A DNA stretch of 64,000 nt from Bacteroides oleiciplenus YIT 12058 (GTDB lineage Bacteria; Bacteroidota; Bacteroidia; Bacteroidales; Bacteroidaceae): assembly GCF_000315485.1 (NCBI RefSeq), contig NZ_JH992943.1:727707-791706 (forward strand). The letters are read 5' to 3'. The notes below the pieces were generated by a model. The model did no database searches, was not told where the DNA came from, and was given only the letters and a program-made list of their open reading frames with translations. A program made the translations under genes and the position numbers. Positions 37,761 through 47,206 of the stretch are shown here, in pieces (position 1 is the first letter of the stretch; every line of letters starts with the position of its first letter).

Positions 37761-38399
37761 ATGGCTATCCTTTTTGAATGGTATGAGAATCCGGTACCAA
37801 ACAACCAAACGGACAAAAAAACAATCCATGCACGCATCACCCTCAATGGAAAAGTAGAAACTGACGATATTCGCCACAAAATACAGGCACGCTGTTCTCT
37901 GACGGAAACGGATGTGTCGGCAGTGCTCGACGCACTCTCACACGTGATGGGCGAAGAACTGGCGGAAGGAAGACAGGTGCACTTGGACGGCATCGGATAC
38001 TTTCATCCCACACTGAAATGCGAGGAAGGAATCACGATGGATACGAAACGAAAAAATGAGAAAGTGAAACTGAAAGGCATCAAGTTCCGCGCCGACCAGG
38101 CTTTGAAGAACGAGGTGGGACCGGTGAAGCTAAAAAATATCAGTCACGGAGGACACTCCAGCAAGCTGTCGAATGCGGAGATAGACATACGGCTGAAAGC
38201 ATATTTTGCCGAACATCAGTTGATGACGCGTCTGGATTTTCAGCAAATATGTGGTTTCATGCGGTCGAAAGCGACGGAGCATCTGAAAAGGTTGAAAGAA
38301 GAAGGTAAAATTGAGAATATCGGACGGCGGATGCAGCCGATATATATACCGGTAGTGGGATACTACGGAATCAGTAAAGACAAAACAGTGATGAGATAG
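37761..38399 (+). CDS. HU-family DNA-binding protein (HU-HIG type)
   Basis: 212 residues from ATG at 37761 (MAILFEWYENPVPNNQ). The N-terminal 125 residues have the HU-HIG pattern (HARITLNGKVETDDIRHKIQ, ALSHVMGEELAEGRQVHLDGIG, FRADQALKNEV). The C-terminal 75 residues form a separate helical domain ending with PIYIPVVGYYG, probably a winged-helix-like part. These HU relatives are numerous in Bacteroides and are thought to bind DNA or capsule loci; specific roles are not known. A longer open frame begins at 37695 but lies within the promoter. Confidence 0.85.
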   Translation: MAILFEWYENPVPNNQTDKKTIHARITLNGKVETDDIRHKIQARCSLTETDVSAVLDALSHVMGEELAEGRQVHLDGIGYFHPTLKCEEGITMDTKRKNEKVKLKGIKFRADQALKNEVGPVKLKNISHGGHSSKLSNAEIDIRLKAYFAEHQLMTRLDFQQICGFMRSKATEHLKRLKEEGKIENIGRRMQPIYIPVVGYYGISKDKTVMR

Positions 38400-38411
38400 G
38401 CACAAAAACAG

Positions 38412-38463
38412 CCCTTCCACACGCTATGACCGATGAGTAAAGGGTTACAAGCGTGTGGAAGGG
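38412..38463. terminator. Hairpin between HU-HIG gene and the convergent MBL gene
   Basis: A 14-bp stem (CCCTTCCACACGCT at 38412-38425; complement at 38450-38463) with a 24-nt loop, followed by GAACAAAAAAC. It fits a shared terminator for the convergent genes. Confidence 0.7.
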
Positions 38464-38545
38464 GAACAAAAAACGCTGATATCATTGCCGTTACACAACA
38501 ACAATATCAGCGCGACCCACTATTTATTACAGAGATGAAAGTTTT

Positions 38546-39622
38546 CTATAAAGGTACGACCTCCCCAATCACGGGAACCAGCATATTCAGCGAATCTTGT
38601 TCCTGCATATTCCTTTCGTTCATCAGAGGTTCATCCCAAGGATGCTTTGCCAAGGCATATTTGGAATGATGTACCGTCAATATTCTTTTCGCTTTCAGTT
38701 CTCTGGCAGCCTTTCCCATATTCGAAGGCATCAGATGGATGTACTTCCAGTCCTCATTATATTGGCCGTTCTCCAGAATGGCAAGGTCTATATCGGGAAA
38801 GCGTTTTCCGATTTCTTCAAAATGGGAATCATATCCACCGTCTCCTGCCATATATAGCTTCTGAGACGGAGTTTCCAGCAGGAAGGACGCCCACAAGGTC
38901 TGGTTGGCTTTCAGACCACGCCCGGAGAAATGCCGTGTCGGGAGACAATAAACGGTAAAGCCGTTATCCAGTGCAGCATTTTCCTGCCAATCCAATTCCA
39001 CAAGCTGTTCTTTTCTGTATCCCCAATGTTCCAGATGTTCGCCGACACCCAATCCGCAAATCACCTTGCCCACCCGGTCTTTCAGACTTTTCACAGTGCG
39101 ATAGTCCAGATGGTCCCAATGGTCGTGACTGATTACCAGATAATCAATATCCGGCATATCCTCCGGTTTATAAATATCGGTTCCCTTAAACGGTTTATTG
39201 ACAAAGGACACAGGGGAAGCCATGCAGAATACCGGGTCAACCAGAATCCGTTTTCCGTCTATCTGGATAAAGTAAGAGGAATGCCCGAACCAGATGAGTA
39301 CATCTTTATCACGCTCCAATTTATGCAAATCCGTTTTAATGGTCGGAACTGCATCTTCCGGACGCAATCTCTCAGTCTTGCGGAACAAGAAGGAAAGCAT
39401 CGCCCCAAAACGCCCTTTATCCGACGTCATCATCGGCGTCTGGTGCAGGTTAGTGAACTGACCGTCATGGTAATGGGGTGAACGCTTGATTCTTTCCAAA
39501 CGTTCACCTTGGGGCAATCGGCCAAAACTCGGCTGATTGATAAAGGCGAATACGGAAATGCATATTACAGCAATGACTGCTATTATTATTCCAAACCACA
39601 TACGTACTTTTGTTTTTCTCAT
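38546..39622 (-). CDS. MBL-fold metallohydrolase (NAPE-PLD/UlaG-like), membrane anchored
   Basis: 358 residues. An N-terminal membrane anchor or signal (MWFGIIIAVIAVICISVFAF) precedes the MBL core with the metal motif SHDHWDHLD (HxHxDH), GHSSYFIQIDG, LPTRHFSGRG and AGDGGYDSHF. This resembles NAPE-PLD-like lipid-phosphodiester hydrolases and UlaG lactonases; the substrate is unknown. Location is likely periplasmic side or envelope. It is 25 nt downstream of the Tat-type aldo-keto reductase gene and may be the last gene of the 38546-45030 operon. Confidence 0.85.
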   Translation of the reverse strand: MRKTKVRMWFGIIIAVIAVICISVFAFINQPSFGRLPQGERLERIKRSPHYHDGQFTNLHQTPMMTSDKGRFGAMLSFLFRKTERLRPEDAVPTIKTDLHKLERDKDVLIWFGHSSYFIQIDGKRILVDPVFCMASPVSFVNKPFKGTDIYKPEDMPDIDYLVISHDHWDHLDYRTVKSLKDRVGKVICGLGVGEHLEHWGYRKEQLVELDWQENAALDNGFTVYCLPTRHFSGRGLKANQTLWASFLLETPSQKLYMAGDGGYDSHFEEIGKRFPDIDLAILENGQYNEDWKYIHLMPSNMGKAARELKAKRILTVHHSKYALAKHPWDEPLMNERNMQEQDSLNMLVPVIGEVVPL

Positions 39623-39647
39623 TCTAAATTTGTTTAGGAGCTACGAG

Positions 39648-41036
39648 CTACAACGTTTCCTGTTTCAACTGTTCCACAAACGCATCAATGCGTCTCAGTT
39701 CCTTAGGAATATTGATACTCTGCGGACAGTGGGGCGAGCATTGGTCGCAACCGATGCAATGGCTTGCCTGACGCAGACGTGGCACACTCCGATCGTACCC
39801 TACAAGGAAAGCACGACGCGCCTGCCTGTAATTCTCATCTTGCTGGCTCTTCGGCACATTACCTTCATTCACACATTTATTATAATGTATGAGTACAGCA
39901 GGAATATCAATACCATAGGGACAAGGCATACAGTATTTACAGTCGTTACAAGGCACCGTAGGATATTTCAGCATCAATTGTGCCGTCTCTTCCAGAAACT
40001 CCTTATCATCCTCGGTCAGAGGAATCAGCGGAGAATATGTACGGATGTTATCTTGCAGATGCTCCATGTACGTCATGCCGCTCAATACCGTCAGCACCAA
40101 TTCCGGAGAACCGGCAAAGCGGAATGCCCACGATGCCACACTATCCTCCGGACGACGCTGTTTAAGACGCGTCATGATATGAGTGGGCACATTAGAGAGG
40201 CGCCCTCCCAACAACGGCTCCATAATGACCGCCGGAATATTGCGCTTCACCAATTCATCATACAGATAATCCGCATTCACATTGCGTCCCGAAGCATGTT
40301 TCCAATCCACATAATTAAGCTGTATCTGTACAAAATCCCACTTCACCTCATCATGCAGGGAAAGCGCATAATCATATGTATCTACCGAACCATGAAAAGA
40401 GAATCCCAGATTACGGATACGCCCTGCCTCCCGTTCCTTCAACAGAAATTCCATCATTCCGTTATCAATATACCGTGCTTTGAAAGCCTCCGTTCCGCCA
40501 CCGCCGATGGAGTGGAGCAGATAGTAATCAATATAATCCGTCTGCAAATCCTCGAACGACTTGCGATACATAGCAATGGAATTCTCACGGCTATAATTGC
40601 TGAAATTAGAGAGTTTGGTAGCAATGAACAACTTCTCACGCGGATGACGTTTCAGCGCAATACCTGTTGACTTCTCCGACCATCCCTGCACATAAACCGG
40701 GGATGTATCGAAATAATTCACCCCGTGTGCGATGGCATAATCCACTAATTCGTTTACGGCATCCTGGTCAATGATGTCCCCTTTTCCATCCGGCGAAGGG
40801 ATAGTCGGCCAGCGCATACAGCCATAGCCGAGGAGTGAAACCCGGTCTTGCTGAGTCGTAGACGTTCGGTAAGTCATTTTATCCGTAGGCACCGGCGTAG
40901 TTGCACTGCCTCCGGGAAGCACTCCGTCTTTCTGCTTACAGCTATAAAGAGTGGCGGCAGCCGTAGTGGTAGCAGCACTGATACCCACTATTTTCAGGAA
41001 ATCCCTGCGGTTTATATTTTTATTATGTTCTTCCAT
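39648..41036 (-). CDS. Exported aldo-keto reductase with C-terminal ferredoxin motifs
   Basis: 462 residues from ATG at 41036. The N-terminus carries a twin-arginine-like motif NRRDFLKIVG (Arg10-Arg11) and then a lipobox-like LYSC, suggesting Tat export with lipid anchoring. The barrel keeps the AKR tetrad: Asp and Tyr in FDTSPVYVQG, Lys in FIATKLS, His in YLLHSIG. The C-terminus adds CNDCKYCMPCPYGIDIP and CIGCDQCSPHCPQSINIP, two [4Fe-4S] sites. An exported AKR has no NADPH supply, so electrons may come through these clusters from the upstream Fe-S membrane protein (17-nt gap). That coupling is inference. Confidence 0.82.
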   Translation of the reverse strand: MEEHNKNINRRDFLKIVGISAATTTAAATLYSCKQKDGVLPGGSATTPVPTDKMTYRTSTTQQDRVSLLGYGCMRWPTIPSPDGKGDIIDQDAVNELVDYAIAHGVNYFDTSPVYVQGWSEKSTGIALKRHPREKLFIATKLSNFSNYSRENSIAMYRKSFEDLQTDYIDYYLLHSIGGGGTEAFKARYIDNGMMEFLLKEREAGRIRNLGFSFHGSVDTYDYALSLHDEVKWDFVQIQLNYVDWKHASGRNVNADYLYDELVKRNIPAVIMEPLLGGRLSNVPTHIMTRLKQRRPEDSVASWAFRFAGSPELVLTVLSGMTYMEHLQDNIRTYSPLIPLTEDDKEFLEETAQLMLKYPTVPCNDCKYCMPCPYGIDIPAVLIHYNKCVNEGNVPKSQQDENYRQARRAFLVGYDRSVPRLRQASHCIGCDQCSPHCPQSINIPKELRRIDAFVEQLKQETL

Positions 41037-41067
41037 ATATGTTTCTAACATTTATCACATTATCATC

Positions 41068-42573
41068 TTAAATCACCCTATGTCTCTCATGCCCCTCCAC
41101 ATAAATAGCACTGAACGGACGTGCCGGACAAAGATTCTCGCAAGCGCCACAACCGATGCAACGCTCTACATTGATGGCCGGGATTTTCGGAGACTCAGCA
41201 TCATTCGCATCAGAAGGCACCATCGTAATGGCAGCAGCCGGACAATGACGGGCACAGTTTCCACAATTCACTCCGTCCGTCAGCGGCACGCAGTTCTTCT
41301 TAATCCACACGGCGTGGCCTATCTGGATAGACGATTTATCGGCCAGACTGGTGAGATGAATAGCATCCGTCGGACACACCTCGGCACACTTGGCACATTC
41401 CGGACGGCAATAACCACGTTCATAAGACATCTCCGGCTGCATCAATGTCATCAGATTGCCGGAAGGACGCAATACCTGATTAGGACACACCGACACACAA
41501 AGCTGGCAAGCCGTGCAATGCTCCGTAAAGTTGCGTACCCCTAATGAACCTGCCGGGAAAATAGGTGTCGTGCGCTTGGGAATCTTTTTATCTTCGATAA
41601 CCGCCAGTCCGCCATCCACCTTCTTCTCCTGGGCCTTCAGCAAGGTGCTTGCAGCAAACACGGCCCCGGCAGAAAAGAAAGCACGGCGCGCGTTGTCCAC
41701 CTGTTCCGGTGACACGCTATTCACCTTTCCGGCAGATACCGGTTGCTGTGCTTCTTTACGCGAACGTTCATAGCGGATGGCACCCTTCTTGCACTTTCCA
41801 ATGCAATCCATGCAAGCCACGCAGCGACTATAATCTATTTTATGAGCTTTCGAATCAATACAGGCCGCTTTGCAGTTGCGTGCACATAGTCCACAGCCAT
41901 TGCATTTACTTGTATCAATCACAGGTTTCAGTAAAGAAAAGCGTGACAGGAATCCCAACACCGTGCCCACCGGACAAATCGTATTACAATATGTACGTCC
42001 GTTGCGCCAAGCCAGCACAGCCAGAATGACAAACGTCAGGGCAGCTATCGCAAAAGTCCCCGCAGCCTTCATCCACACGTCTACGGAATAAAACATATAG
42101 CTGTCCGCACGTTCCGCCAGATAGGCAAGCAGATTATTTCCCCACTGATAAACCGGGGCAAAGAGATTGGAGGCAATCCGCCCATACGAACTGTAAGGTG
42201 CAAGCAGCGCCACCAGAGAGCCGACGCCCCCTATCAAAGCCAATATAAACACACCCAATACTCCATAGCGCAACCAATTGAGTGCAGGCGAATAAGAGTA
42301 GCGGTTCTTTTTCCGCTTTTTGCCCAGCCATGAAACCACGTCCTGAAAGACACCCAACGGACATATTACCGAACAATACACACGTCCCAAAAGCAACGTC
42401 AGCACAATCAGGGCTATCACAACCCCTACATTCAAGGCTAACAACGCAGGCAAGAATTGAATTTTAGCCATCCAGTCGAACCAACCATGCAGTGTCCCCG
42501 TGAAGTCGAGGAACAGCAGCGTAATCAGCACAAAGAAGAAAATGGCAACCGTTAGTCTGATTTTTCGTAACAT
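41068..42573 (-). CDS. NapH/NosR-like membrane polyferredoxin (NapGH-type fusion)
   Basis: 501 residues. Four or more membrane segments in the first 200 residues contain two CxxxCP motifs (RVYCSVICPLG, RTYCNTICPVG) typical of NapH/NosR. Then come ferredoxin motifs CNGCGLCARNC and CVACMDCIGKC, a twin-Arg-like ARRAFFSAGAVFAAS stretch, and four more cysteine groups (CTACQLCVSVCP, CRPECAKCAEVCP, CGNCARHCP, CIGCGACENLCP). It looks like NapH joined to a NapG-like polyferredoxin. The expected role is moving electrons from quinol or cytosolic donors across the inner membrane. It sits between the ECF-S and the AKR genes. Confidence 0.87.
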   Translation of the reverse strand: MLRKIRLTVAIFFFVLITLLFLDFTGTLHGWFDWMAKIQFLPALLALNVGVVIALIVLTLLLGRVYCSVICPLGVFQDVVSWLGKKRKKNRYSYSPALNWLRYGVLGVFILALIGGVGSLVALLAPYSSYGRIASNLFAPVYQWGNNLLAYLAERADSYMFYSVDVWMKAAGTFAIAALTFVILAVLAWRNGRTYCNTICPVGTVLGFLSRFSLLKPVIDTSKCNGCGLCARNCKAACIDSKAHKIDYSRCVACMDCIGKCKKGAIRYERSRKEAQQPVSAGKVNSVSPEQVDNARRAFFSAGAVFAASTLLKAQEKKVDGGLAVIEDKKIPKRTTPIFPAGSLGVRNFTEHCTACQLCVSVCPNQVLRPSGNLMTLMQPEMSYERGYCRPECAKCAEVCPTDAIHLTSLADKSSIQIGHAVWIKKNCVPLTDGVNCGNCARHCPAAAITMVPSDANDAESPKIPAINVERCIGCGACENLCPARPFSAIYVEGHERHRVI

Positions 42574-42592
42574 ACTTCTATTTTATAGAATA

Positions 42593-43105
42593 TCATTTAT
42601 AAACCAAATACTTAATGAACAGATAACCGCCGAAAACTTGCAATATCATTCCCGGAATACCAATACGGAAATCCTGCAAGGCAAGAGTGAGATTACCTAA
42701 CATGGCCCACTCGCCCAATGTGCCCACAAGTTGATAGGCCAGAACCACCAATGCCAGCATCGGGACAGAGACATGCTTAGAACGATTGGCGATATATCCG
42801 GCAGCCACCGCCAACAAGGCTGATTTCAGTAGTATAGCCGGAAGCACGCCCGCAGCAGGCATACCGAAAAGCAGATGATTCAAAACCGGAGAAAAGACGG
42901 CAGTCAGTAATCCTACTTTCCAACCATATTTATAGGCTCCGATGAGCGTAAAGAAATAGATTGGAAGCAACGTGAGGCCGCCTTGCGGAATAAGATGGCA
43001 AAGTTGAGGCAGAGCCAGATTACCCAGAATAAAAAGAGCAGCGGCAAAATACGTTTTCACATTACCATAATCCAGAGAATAAAGTCTGATAGTTGTTGTT
43101 TTCAT
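42593..43105 (-). CDS. ECF-type S component (putative substrate-binding membrane protein)
   Basis: 170 residues with 5-6 membrane segments. GLTLLPIYFFTLIGAYKYGWKVG and LTAVFSPVLNHLLFG resemble the substrate-specific (S) subunits of energy-coupling-factor transporters. No EcfA/EcfT genes are nearby, so it would need a shared ECF module or work alone. It is 14 nt downstream of the TonB-receptor gene and 19 nt upstream of the polyferredoxin gene, so it probably handles the same substrate after outer-membrane import. Substrate unknown. Confidence 0.72.
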   Translation of the reverse strand: MKTTTIRLYSLDYGNVKTYFAAALFILGNLALPQLCHLIPQGGLTLLPIYFFTLIGAYKYGWKVGLLTAVFSPVLNHLLFGMPAAGVLPAILLKSALLAVAAGYIANRSKHVSVPMLALVVLAYQLVGTLGEWAMLGNLTLALQDFRIGIPGMILQVFGGYLFIKYLVYK

Positions 43106-43119
43106 AATTTATATACTTA

Positions 43120-45030
43120 TTAAAAGTTAATGTTTACTCCACCCATAAAAGTAGCTTTCGGCATAGGATAGCCGGCTATTATTTCGTAACGTTGTGCCAG
43201 CAAGTTCTCGCCACGCACATAGAACGACAGGTAATTGGTTGCTTTAAAGCTCCCCTGCATATCCCACAGCACAAAGTTCTCCTTGGTTTCTGCATCCAGG
43301 TCGGTATAAAGTCCTTTCACATATTGAATGCCCGTAGATGCACTCCAGCGTCCTTTCCTGAAGTTCACGCCTCCGTAAAGTTTATGTTCGGGAGATGCCA
43401 GTACAGGATTCTCCATATGAAGCCAGCTATAATTTGCCGTGATACCCCATGTTGAATTGAACTGGTATCCTATGTTGGCTTCCGCTCCCCAGTTCTCAAT
43501 CTCACCGGAGTTCTGGTTCAGCATGCCGCTGCCAGCCGGATTGGGAAGACGCAGAATCAGGTTTTCACCATTGATATAGAACACATTTACGCCATATGAC
43601 AAACGGTTTTCCATAAGGCGCTGTGAGAAGGAAAGTTCATAATTCCACAATTTCTCGGGCTTCAAATCCGGATTTTGCGGAGGGAACATATACATTTCGC
43701 GAATGGTTGGATTGCGAAATCCCTTACTTGCCATTGCCTTGATTTCCGCATCTTTCGGGAGGTGGAAAGCCAGACCGACTTGCGGAATAAACTCCGTCCC
43801 TGTCTGCGAATGATGGTCTACGCGTGCACCGGCATTCAGTGTGAGCCAGGCAACAATGTCCTGCCGGAAGTCTACATATCCGGCTACCTCATTCAAGGAT
43901 TTATCCGCCGAGGTTTCACGATGTCCGTCAGAGAATTTATTCCATGCTTCACCGCCGAAATGAAAATAATCGGCCCCTACAGTCACCCGGTTCCCTTTGA
44001 AAAGTTGCAGGCTCTGATACCATGATACACCAAGCATCTGGTCGTTGGAGTTGAAGCGGTAGTCAAGCGGTTCTCCGCCGGGCTGGTAGCCGTCGTTTAT
44101 CCAGTGGTCTCCCCAGTTATAAAAGAAACTCAATGCTCCCGAGGTCTTTTCGTAATGATTCTCCAGAGCAAAAGAGGTCATACCGCGAGTGATGCGCTGG
44201 TCGTTGTCGATATAAGGGCGACTTACCGACCCCGGATTGGTGGCATTGAAATGAGTGATATTCACATCTCCCCACAGCTTCCAGTTGTCCGTGAAGTCAT
44301 AACCCAACTTGGCATAACCGCCGTATTGTTCAAAGCCCATATCGGCCCGATGCCCGTCCGTGCGATTATAAGAAGCTGTCACCGTACTGCTGAAACGTCC
44401 TTTCCGGATGCGGTTGGTTGCTTCGGTCTGCAAGGTTCCATAAGAGCCGGCACCGATGTTAATGCTTGTATTCACACCGTCTTCCTGCATCTTGCGGGTG
44501 ACGATGTTGATGACGCCACCCATGGCATTGGAGCCGTAAAGCACTGATGCCGGGCCACGAAGCACTTCTACTCGCTCCGCCATCATCGTTTGGTAAGCAT
44601 CGGCAATGGGATGTCCCATCAAACCCATATATTGAGGATGTCCGTCAATCAAAACCAACAGTCCGGTAGTGGGTAATCCCGCCTGTGCAGGACCTCCGAT
44701 TCCACGCAACGACATCTGTCCTGATGCACCTGTGGCTACACCATACCCCATCACACCGCGTGAAGTGGAGAAGAAACCGGGCACCTGAGAGTTCAGCACC
44801 GGAAGCACGGAAGCCTGTTGGCTCGCTTCAAGTTGCGGACGTCCCACCACTGATACGGTCATGGGCAGATGGCGTACATCCGTTTCGCTGCGTGTGCCCG
44901 TCACCACCACTTCATTAATAGCATAGCTTCTCGCTACCTGTGTGCTGTCCTTGCCGGTTTGTGCTTGCAGGCTTGCCGCACTTATCAGGCAGCCTGTACA
45001 TAATGCAAGTATCGTTCTCTCTTTTTTCAT
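43120..45030 (-). CDS. TonB-dependent outer-membrane receptor (BtuB/siderophore type)
   Basis: 636 residues, much shorter than SusC. Signal peptide ending ASLQAQ, TonB box AINEVVVTGTRSETDV, plug with VEVLRGPASVLYGSNAMGGVINIVT, and a 22-strand barrel with the closing FMGGVNINF. It is the cofactor/metallophore receptor type, not the SusC type; no SusD partner exists. It leads the operon of ECF-S, polyferredoxin, AKR and MBL genes. The LytTR regulator is 122 nt upstream. The cargo (metal complex, heme, corrinoid, quinone or other) cannot be deduced. Confidence 0.92.
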   Translation of the reverse strand: MKKERTILALCTGCLISAASLQAQTGKDSTQVARSYAINEVVVTGTRSETDVRHLPMTVSVVGRPQLEASQQASVLPVLNSQVPGFFSTSRGVMGYGVATGASGQMSLRGIGGPAQAGLPTTGLLVLIDGHPQYMGLMGHPIADAYQTMMAERVEVLRGPASVLYGSNAMGGVINIVTRKMQEDGVNTSINIGAGSYGTLQTEATNRIRKGRFSSTVTASYNRTDGHRADMGFEQYGGYAKLGYDFTDNWKLWGDVNITHFNATNPGSVSRPYIDNDQRITRGMTSFALENHYEKTSGALSFFYNWGDHWINDGYQPGGEPLDYRFNSNDQMLGVSWYQSLQLFKGNRVTVGADYFHFGGEAWNKFSDGHRETSADKSLNEVAGYVDFRQDIVAWLTLNAGARVDHHSQTGTEFIPQVGLAFHLPKDAEIKAMASKGFRNPTIREMYMFPPQNPDLKPEKLWNYELSFSQRLMENRLSYGVNVFYINGENLILRLPNPAGSGMLNQNSGEIENWGAEANIGYQFNSTWGITANYSWLHMENPVLASPEHKLYGGVNFRKGRWSASTGIQYVKGLYTDLDAETKENFVLWDMQGSFKATNYLSFYVRGENLLAQRYEIIAGYPMPKATFMGGVNINF

Positions 45031-45152
45031 CTTTAAAATTACTCTTTTATTCTATAATAGTTTTCAATTGCAAATATAGGGACTGCTGTCAACAGAAACC
45101 GTAGACAAATTACAGTAGTATATACCTAAATTACTGATTAACGTCCTGTAAC

Positions 45153-45908
45153 CTAATCGTTACTCACTAACCAGGACTTGAATTCGGATGCCTTATTCTT
45201 ACTGATATAGACACGCTCGGGAACCTCCACATCGAGCGTCACCAGCAGGCGGCTATCGAACCAGATTGTTATATCCGTCACGCTGTTCCTGGCTATAATG
45301 AATTGCTTATTCGCCCGGATAAAGTCAGCGGGATTCAGAGAGGACATTATCTGTTCCAACGTCTTGGAATACGGATACATGGTCCCGTCTTTCAGATACA
45401 CACACGTATTCTTATCCGCCGTATAAAAACACGAAACATCCTTCAGACTGACAGGCAACAATTTATCTTTATAGGGAATCAATAGCTTATCTTTATATCT
45501 GGGTGCCGGTGCCAACAGGTTCAACTGAGACAAGTATTGCAGAATATCCTGATGAGTCAGCTTGCTATATTTATCCAGTGCATGCTTCACATCCTCCACC
45601 TTCACCGGTTTCAGCAGGTAATCCACGCTATTCACCTTAAAAGCTTCTATCGCATAGCGGTCATAGGCCGTCGTAAAAACAATAGGGGTTTCCAATTCCA
45701 TCTTGTCGAAGATAGTAAATGCCGAGCCATCCGACAAATGGATATCCATGAATATCAAATCCGGAGCCGGATTGGATTGCAGCCAATGGATAGTCTGGGT
45801 CACACTTTCCGTATTACCTGATATTTGAATATCATAGGAGACTTCCTTGAGAATATCTACCAGATTCTCATAAGCGGCAGTCTCGTCTTCTACAATAAGC
45901 ACTCTCAT
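45153..45908 (-). CDS. LytTR-family response regulator
   Basis: 251 residues. Receiver domain (about 1-125) with phospho-Asp in PDLIFMDIHLSDGSAF (about residue 57) and VDYLLKPVKVEDV; then a LytTR DNA-binding domain (about 145-250) with KDVSCFYTADKNTCVYLKDG and FIRANKQFIIARNSV. It works with the kinase 35 nt upstream. LytTR regulators bind direct repeats upstream of targets; the TonB-receptor operon that follows is the natural target. Confidence 0.92.
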   Translation of the reverse strand: MRVLIVEDETAAYENLVDILKEVSYDIQISGNTESVTQTIHWLQSNPAPDLIFMDIHLSDGSAFTIFDKMELETPIVFTTAYDRYAIEAFKVNSVDYLLKPVKVEDVKHALDKYSKLTHQDILQYLSQLNLLAPAPRYKDKLLIPYKDKLLPVSLKDVSCFYTADKNTCVYLKDGTMYPYSKTLEQIMSSLNPADFIRANKQFIIARNSVTDITIWFDSRLLVTLDVEVPERVYISKNKASEFKSWLVSND

Positions 45909-45943
45909 ATCGCTACTCTTTTGTTTTGATATTGATTCTATTT

Positions 45944-46960
45944 TTATTTTAAAGGGAGATAAACCCGGAATGTTTCTTCATCGCGCTCTACCCGGATTTG
46001 CTTATTCATCAGCAAAGCGAAACGGCTTTCCAGATTCTTCAATCCGGTTCCGTTGGTATCGGGCGGAGAGAGTTTGGGGTAAACAGGATTGGACACCACC
46101 AACTCATTCCGTTCATTCAGCCGGATAGATATTTCCATCTTATGTTCACTGTCTATCATATTATGAACGGTCACGTTCTCTACCAGTGGGAGCAACGAAA
46201 GCACCGGCAATGTCAATTCATCCTGCACAGCCTCATCTACCCGGATGGAGAACACCAGCTTATTAGCAAAACGCACCTCCATCACGTAGCGGAAAGACTG
46301 GATGAATTCCAATTCCTCCCTCAATGTGACCAGCCCTTTCTTATCACTCTGAAGAATGTAGCGGAAGATGTCAGACAATTCATGCACGTACATCAGTGTT
46401 TTCTCGTCATCCTTCTTGCGGATGAGCGATTGCACTCCGTTCAGTGAGTTAAAAAAGAAATGCGGGTTTATCTGGTTGGCCAATGCATCGCAACGGCTTT
46501 GCAGATTCTCTATACGCAGGCGCTCAATCTCGTGTTCCTTCTCCCGTTGTTTGGAATAGAGCATGGAGATGTGGCCGATAAGCGTGCAGAGGGAACACAG
46601 GATGAAAAATTGGGAAAGCAGGGTGCTACCCAGAAAGTCCGTGCGGATACCGTATGAAGCAATCCAGTAGGAAACGGATGCAAACCCCGCGTAGGCAAGC
46701 AACAAGTAGCCGAAGTTGCGGGCAAAGCGTTCCTTAAACTGTGCATCCGGTAGCCGACGCAGATTGTAGCGTATCAACAGACTAATCAGTCCCCAGAAGA
46801 AAAAGAAACGGTAGGCAAAATACCAATAAAAGCCTGCACAAACTCCCCAGAATTTTATATCCCAAGGGAGGCAGGCTATGTTGGGATATATGATGAAAAC
46901 CGCACTAATCAGACTGACCAGCGGCAGTTTACGGCTTATGTATGTATCAAATGAGGACAT
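45944..46960 (-). CDS. LytS-type sensor histidine kinase
   Basis: 338 residues from ATG at 46960. About four membrane helices (10-150), then His_kinase domain with phospho-His in LANQINPHFFFNSLNG (about residue 190) and an ATPase end with NGTGLKNLESRF. There is no extracytoplasmic domain of note, so the signal may be sensed in the membrane. Start choice: an upstream in-frame ATG at 46993 overlaps the promoter box 46991-46998, so 46960 is preferred. It forms a two-gene pair with the LytTR regulator. Confidence 0.9.
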   Translation of the reverse strand: MSSFDTYISRKLPLVSLISAVFIIYPNIACLPWDIKFWGVCAGFYWYFAYRFFFFWGLISLLIRYNLRRLPDAQFKERFARNFGYLLLAYAGFASVSYWIASYGIRTDFLGSTLLSQFFILCSLCTLIGHISMLYSKQREKEHEIERLRIENLQSRCDALANQINPHFFFNSLNGVQSLIRKKDDEKTLMYVHELSDIFRYILQSDKKGLVTLREELEFIQSFRYVMEVRFANKLVFSIRVDEAVQDELTLPVLSLLPLVENVTVHNMIDSEHKMEISIRLNERNELVVSNPVYPKLSPPDTNGTGLKNLESRFALLMNKQIRVERDEETFRVYLPLK

Positions 46961-46990
46961 ATGTTTTTTCTTCTTTTCTGCAAAGAAAAA

Positions 46991-46998
46991 CAAAATTA
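46991..46998 (-). promoter_or_regulatory. -7 box TAATTTTG of the LytS/LytTR pair
   Basis: Exact TAnnTTTG on the minus strand, 30 nt upstream of ATG 46960. Confidence 0.55.
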
Positions 46999-47104
46999 TC
47001 GAGACGCAGCAACGGCAAAAGAAGCAAAACGAAAAAACAGGCGATAAAAACGAATTTAACTTAAAAGGAAAGAGAGCATATTAAAGATGAAGGAGTCAAA
47101 ACTC

Positions 47105-47192
47105 ACCACAGATTACACGGATTGACACAGATTAAAATTAAAAAATTGATTATCAAGATAGATAATCTGTGGAAATCTGTAAAATCTGTGGT
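47105..47192. repeat. ACCACAGATTA-type inverted repeat
   Basis: Arms at 47105-47134 and 47163-47192 are about 80 percent complementary, each containing three copies of the word CAGATT or its complement. It lies after the HigA-like stop in the minus direction and may end that transcript. It is also the type of repeated intergenic hairpin seen across Bacteroides genomes. Confidence 0.65.
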
Positions 47193-47206
47193 TAAAAAGA
47201 CTTTCT

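Noticed and set aside
43120..45030. SusC-type glycan transporter
   Set aside because: Too short, no N-terminal carboxypeptidase-like domain and no SusD partner; it is the BtuB/siderophore type.
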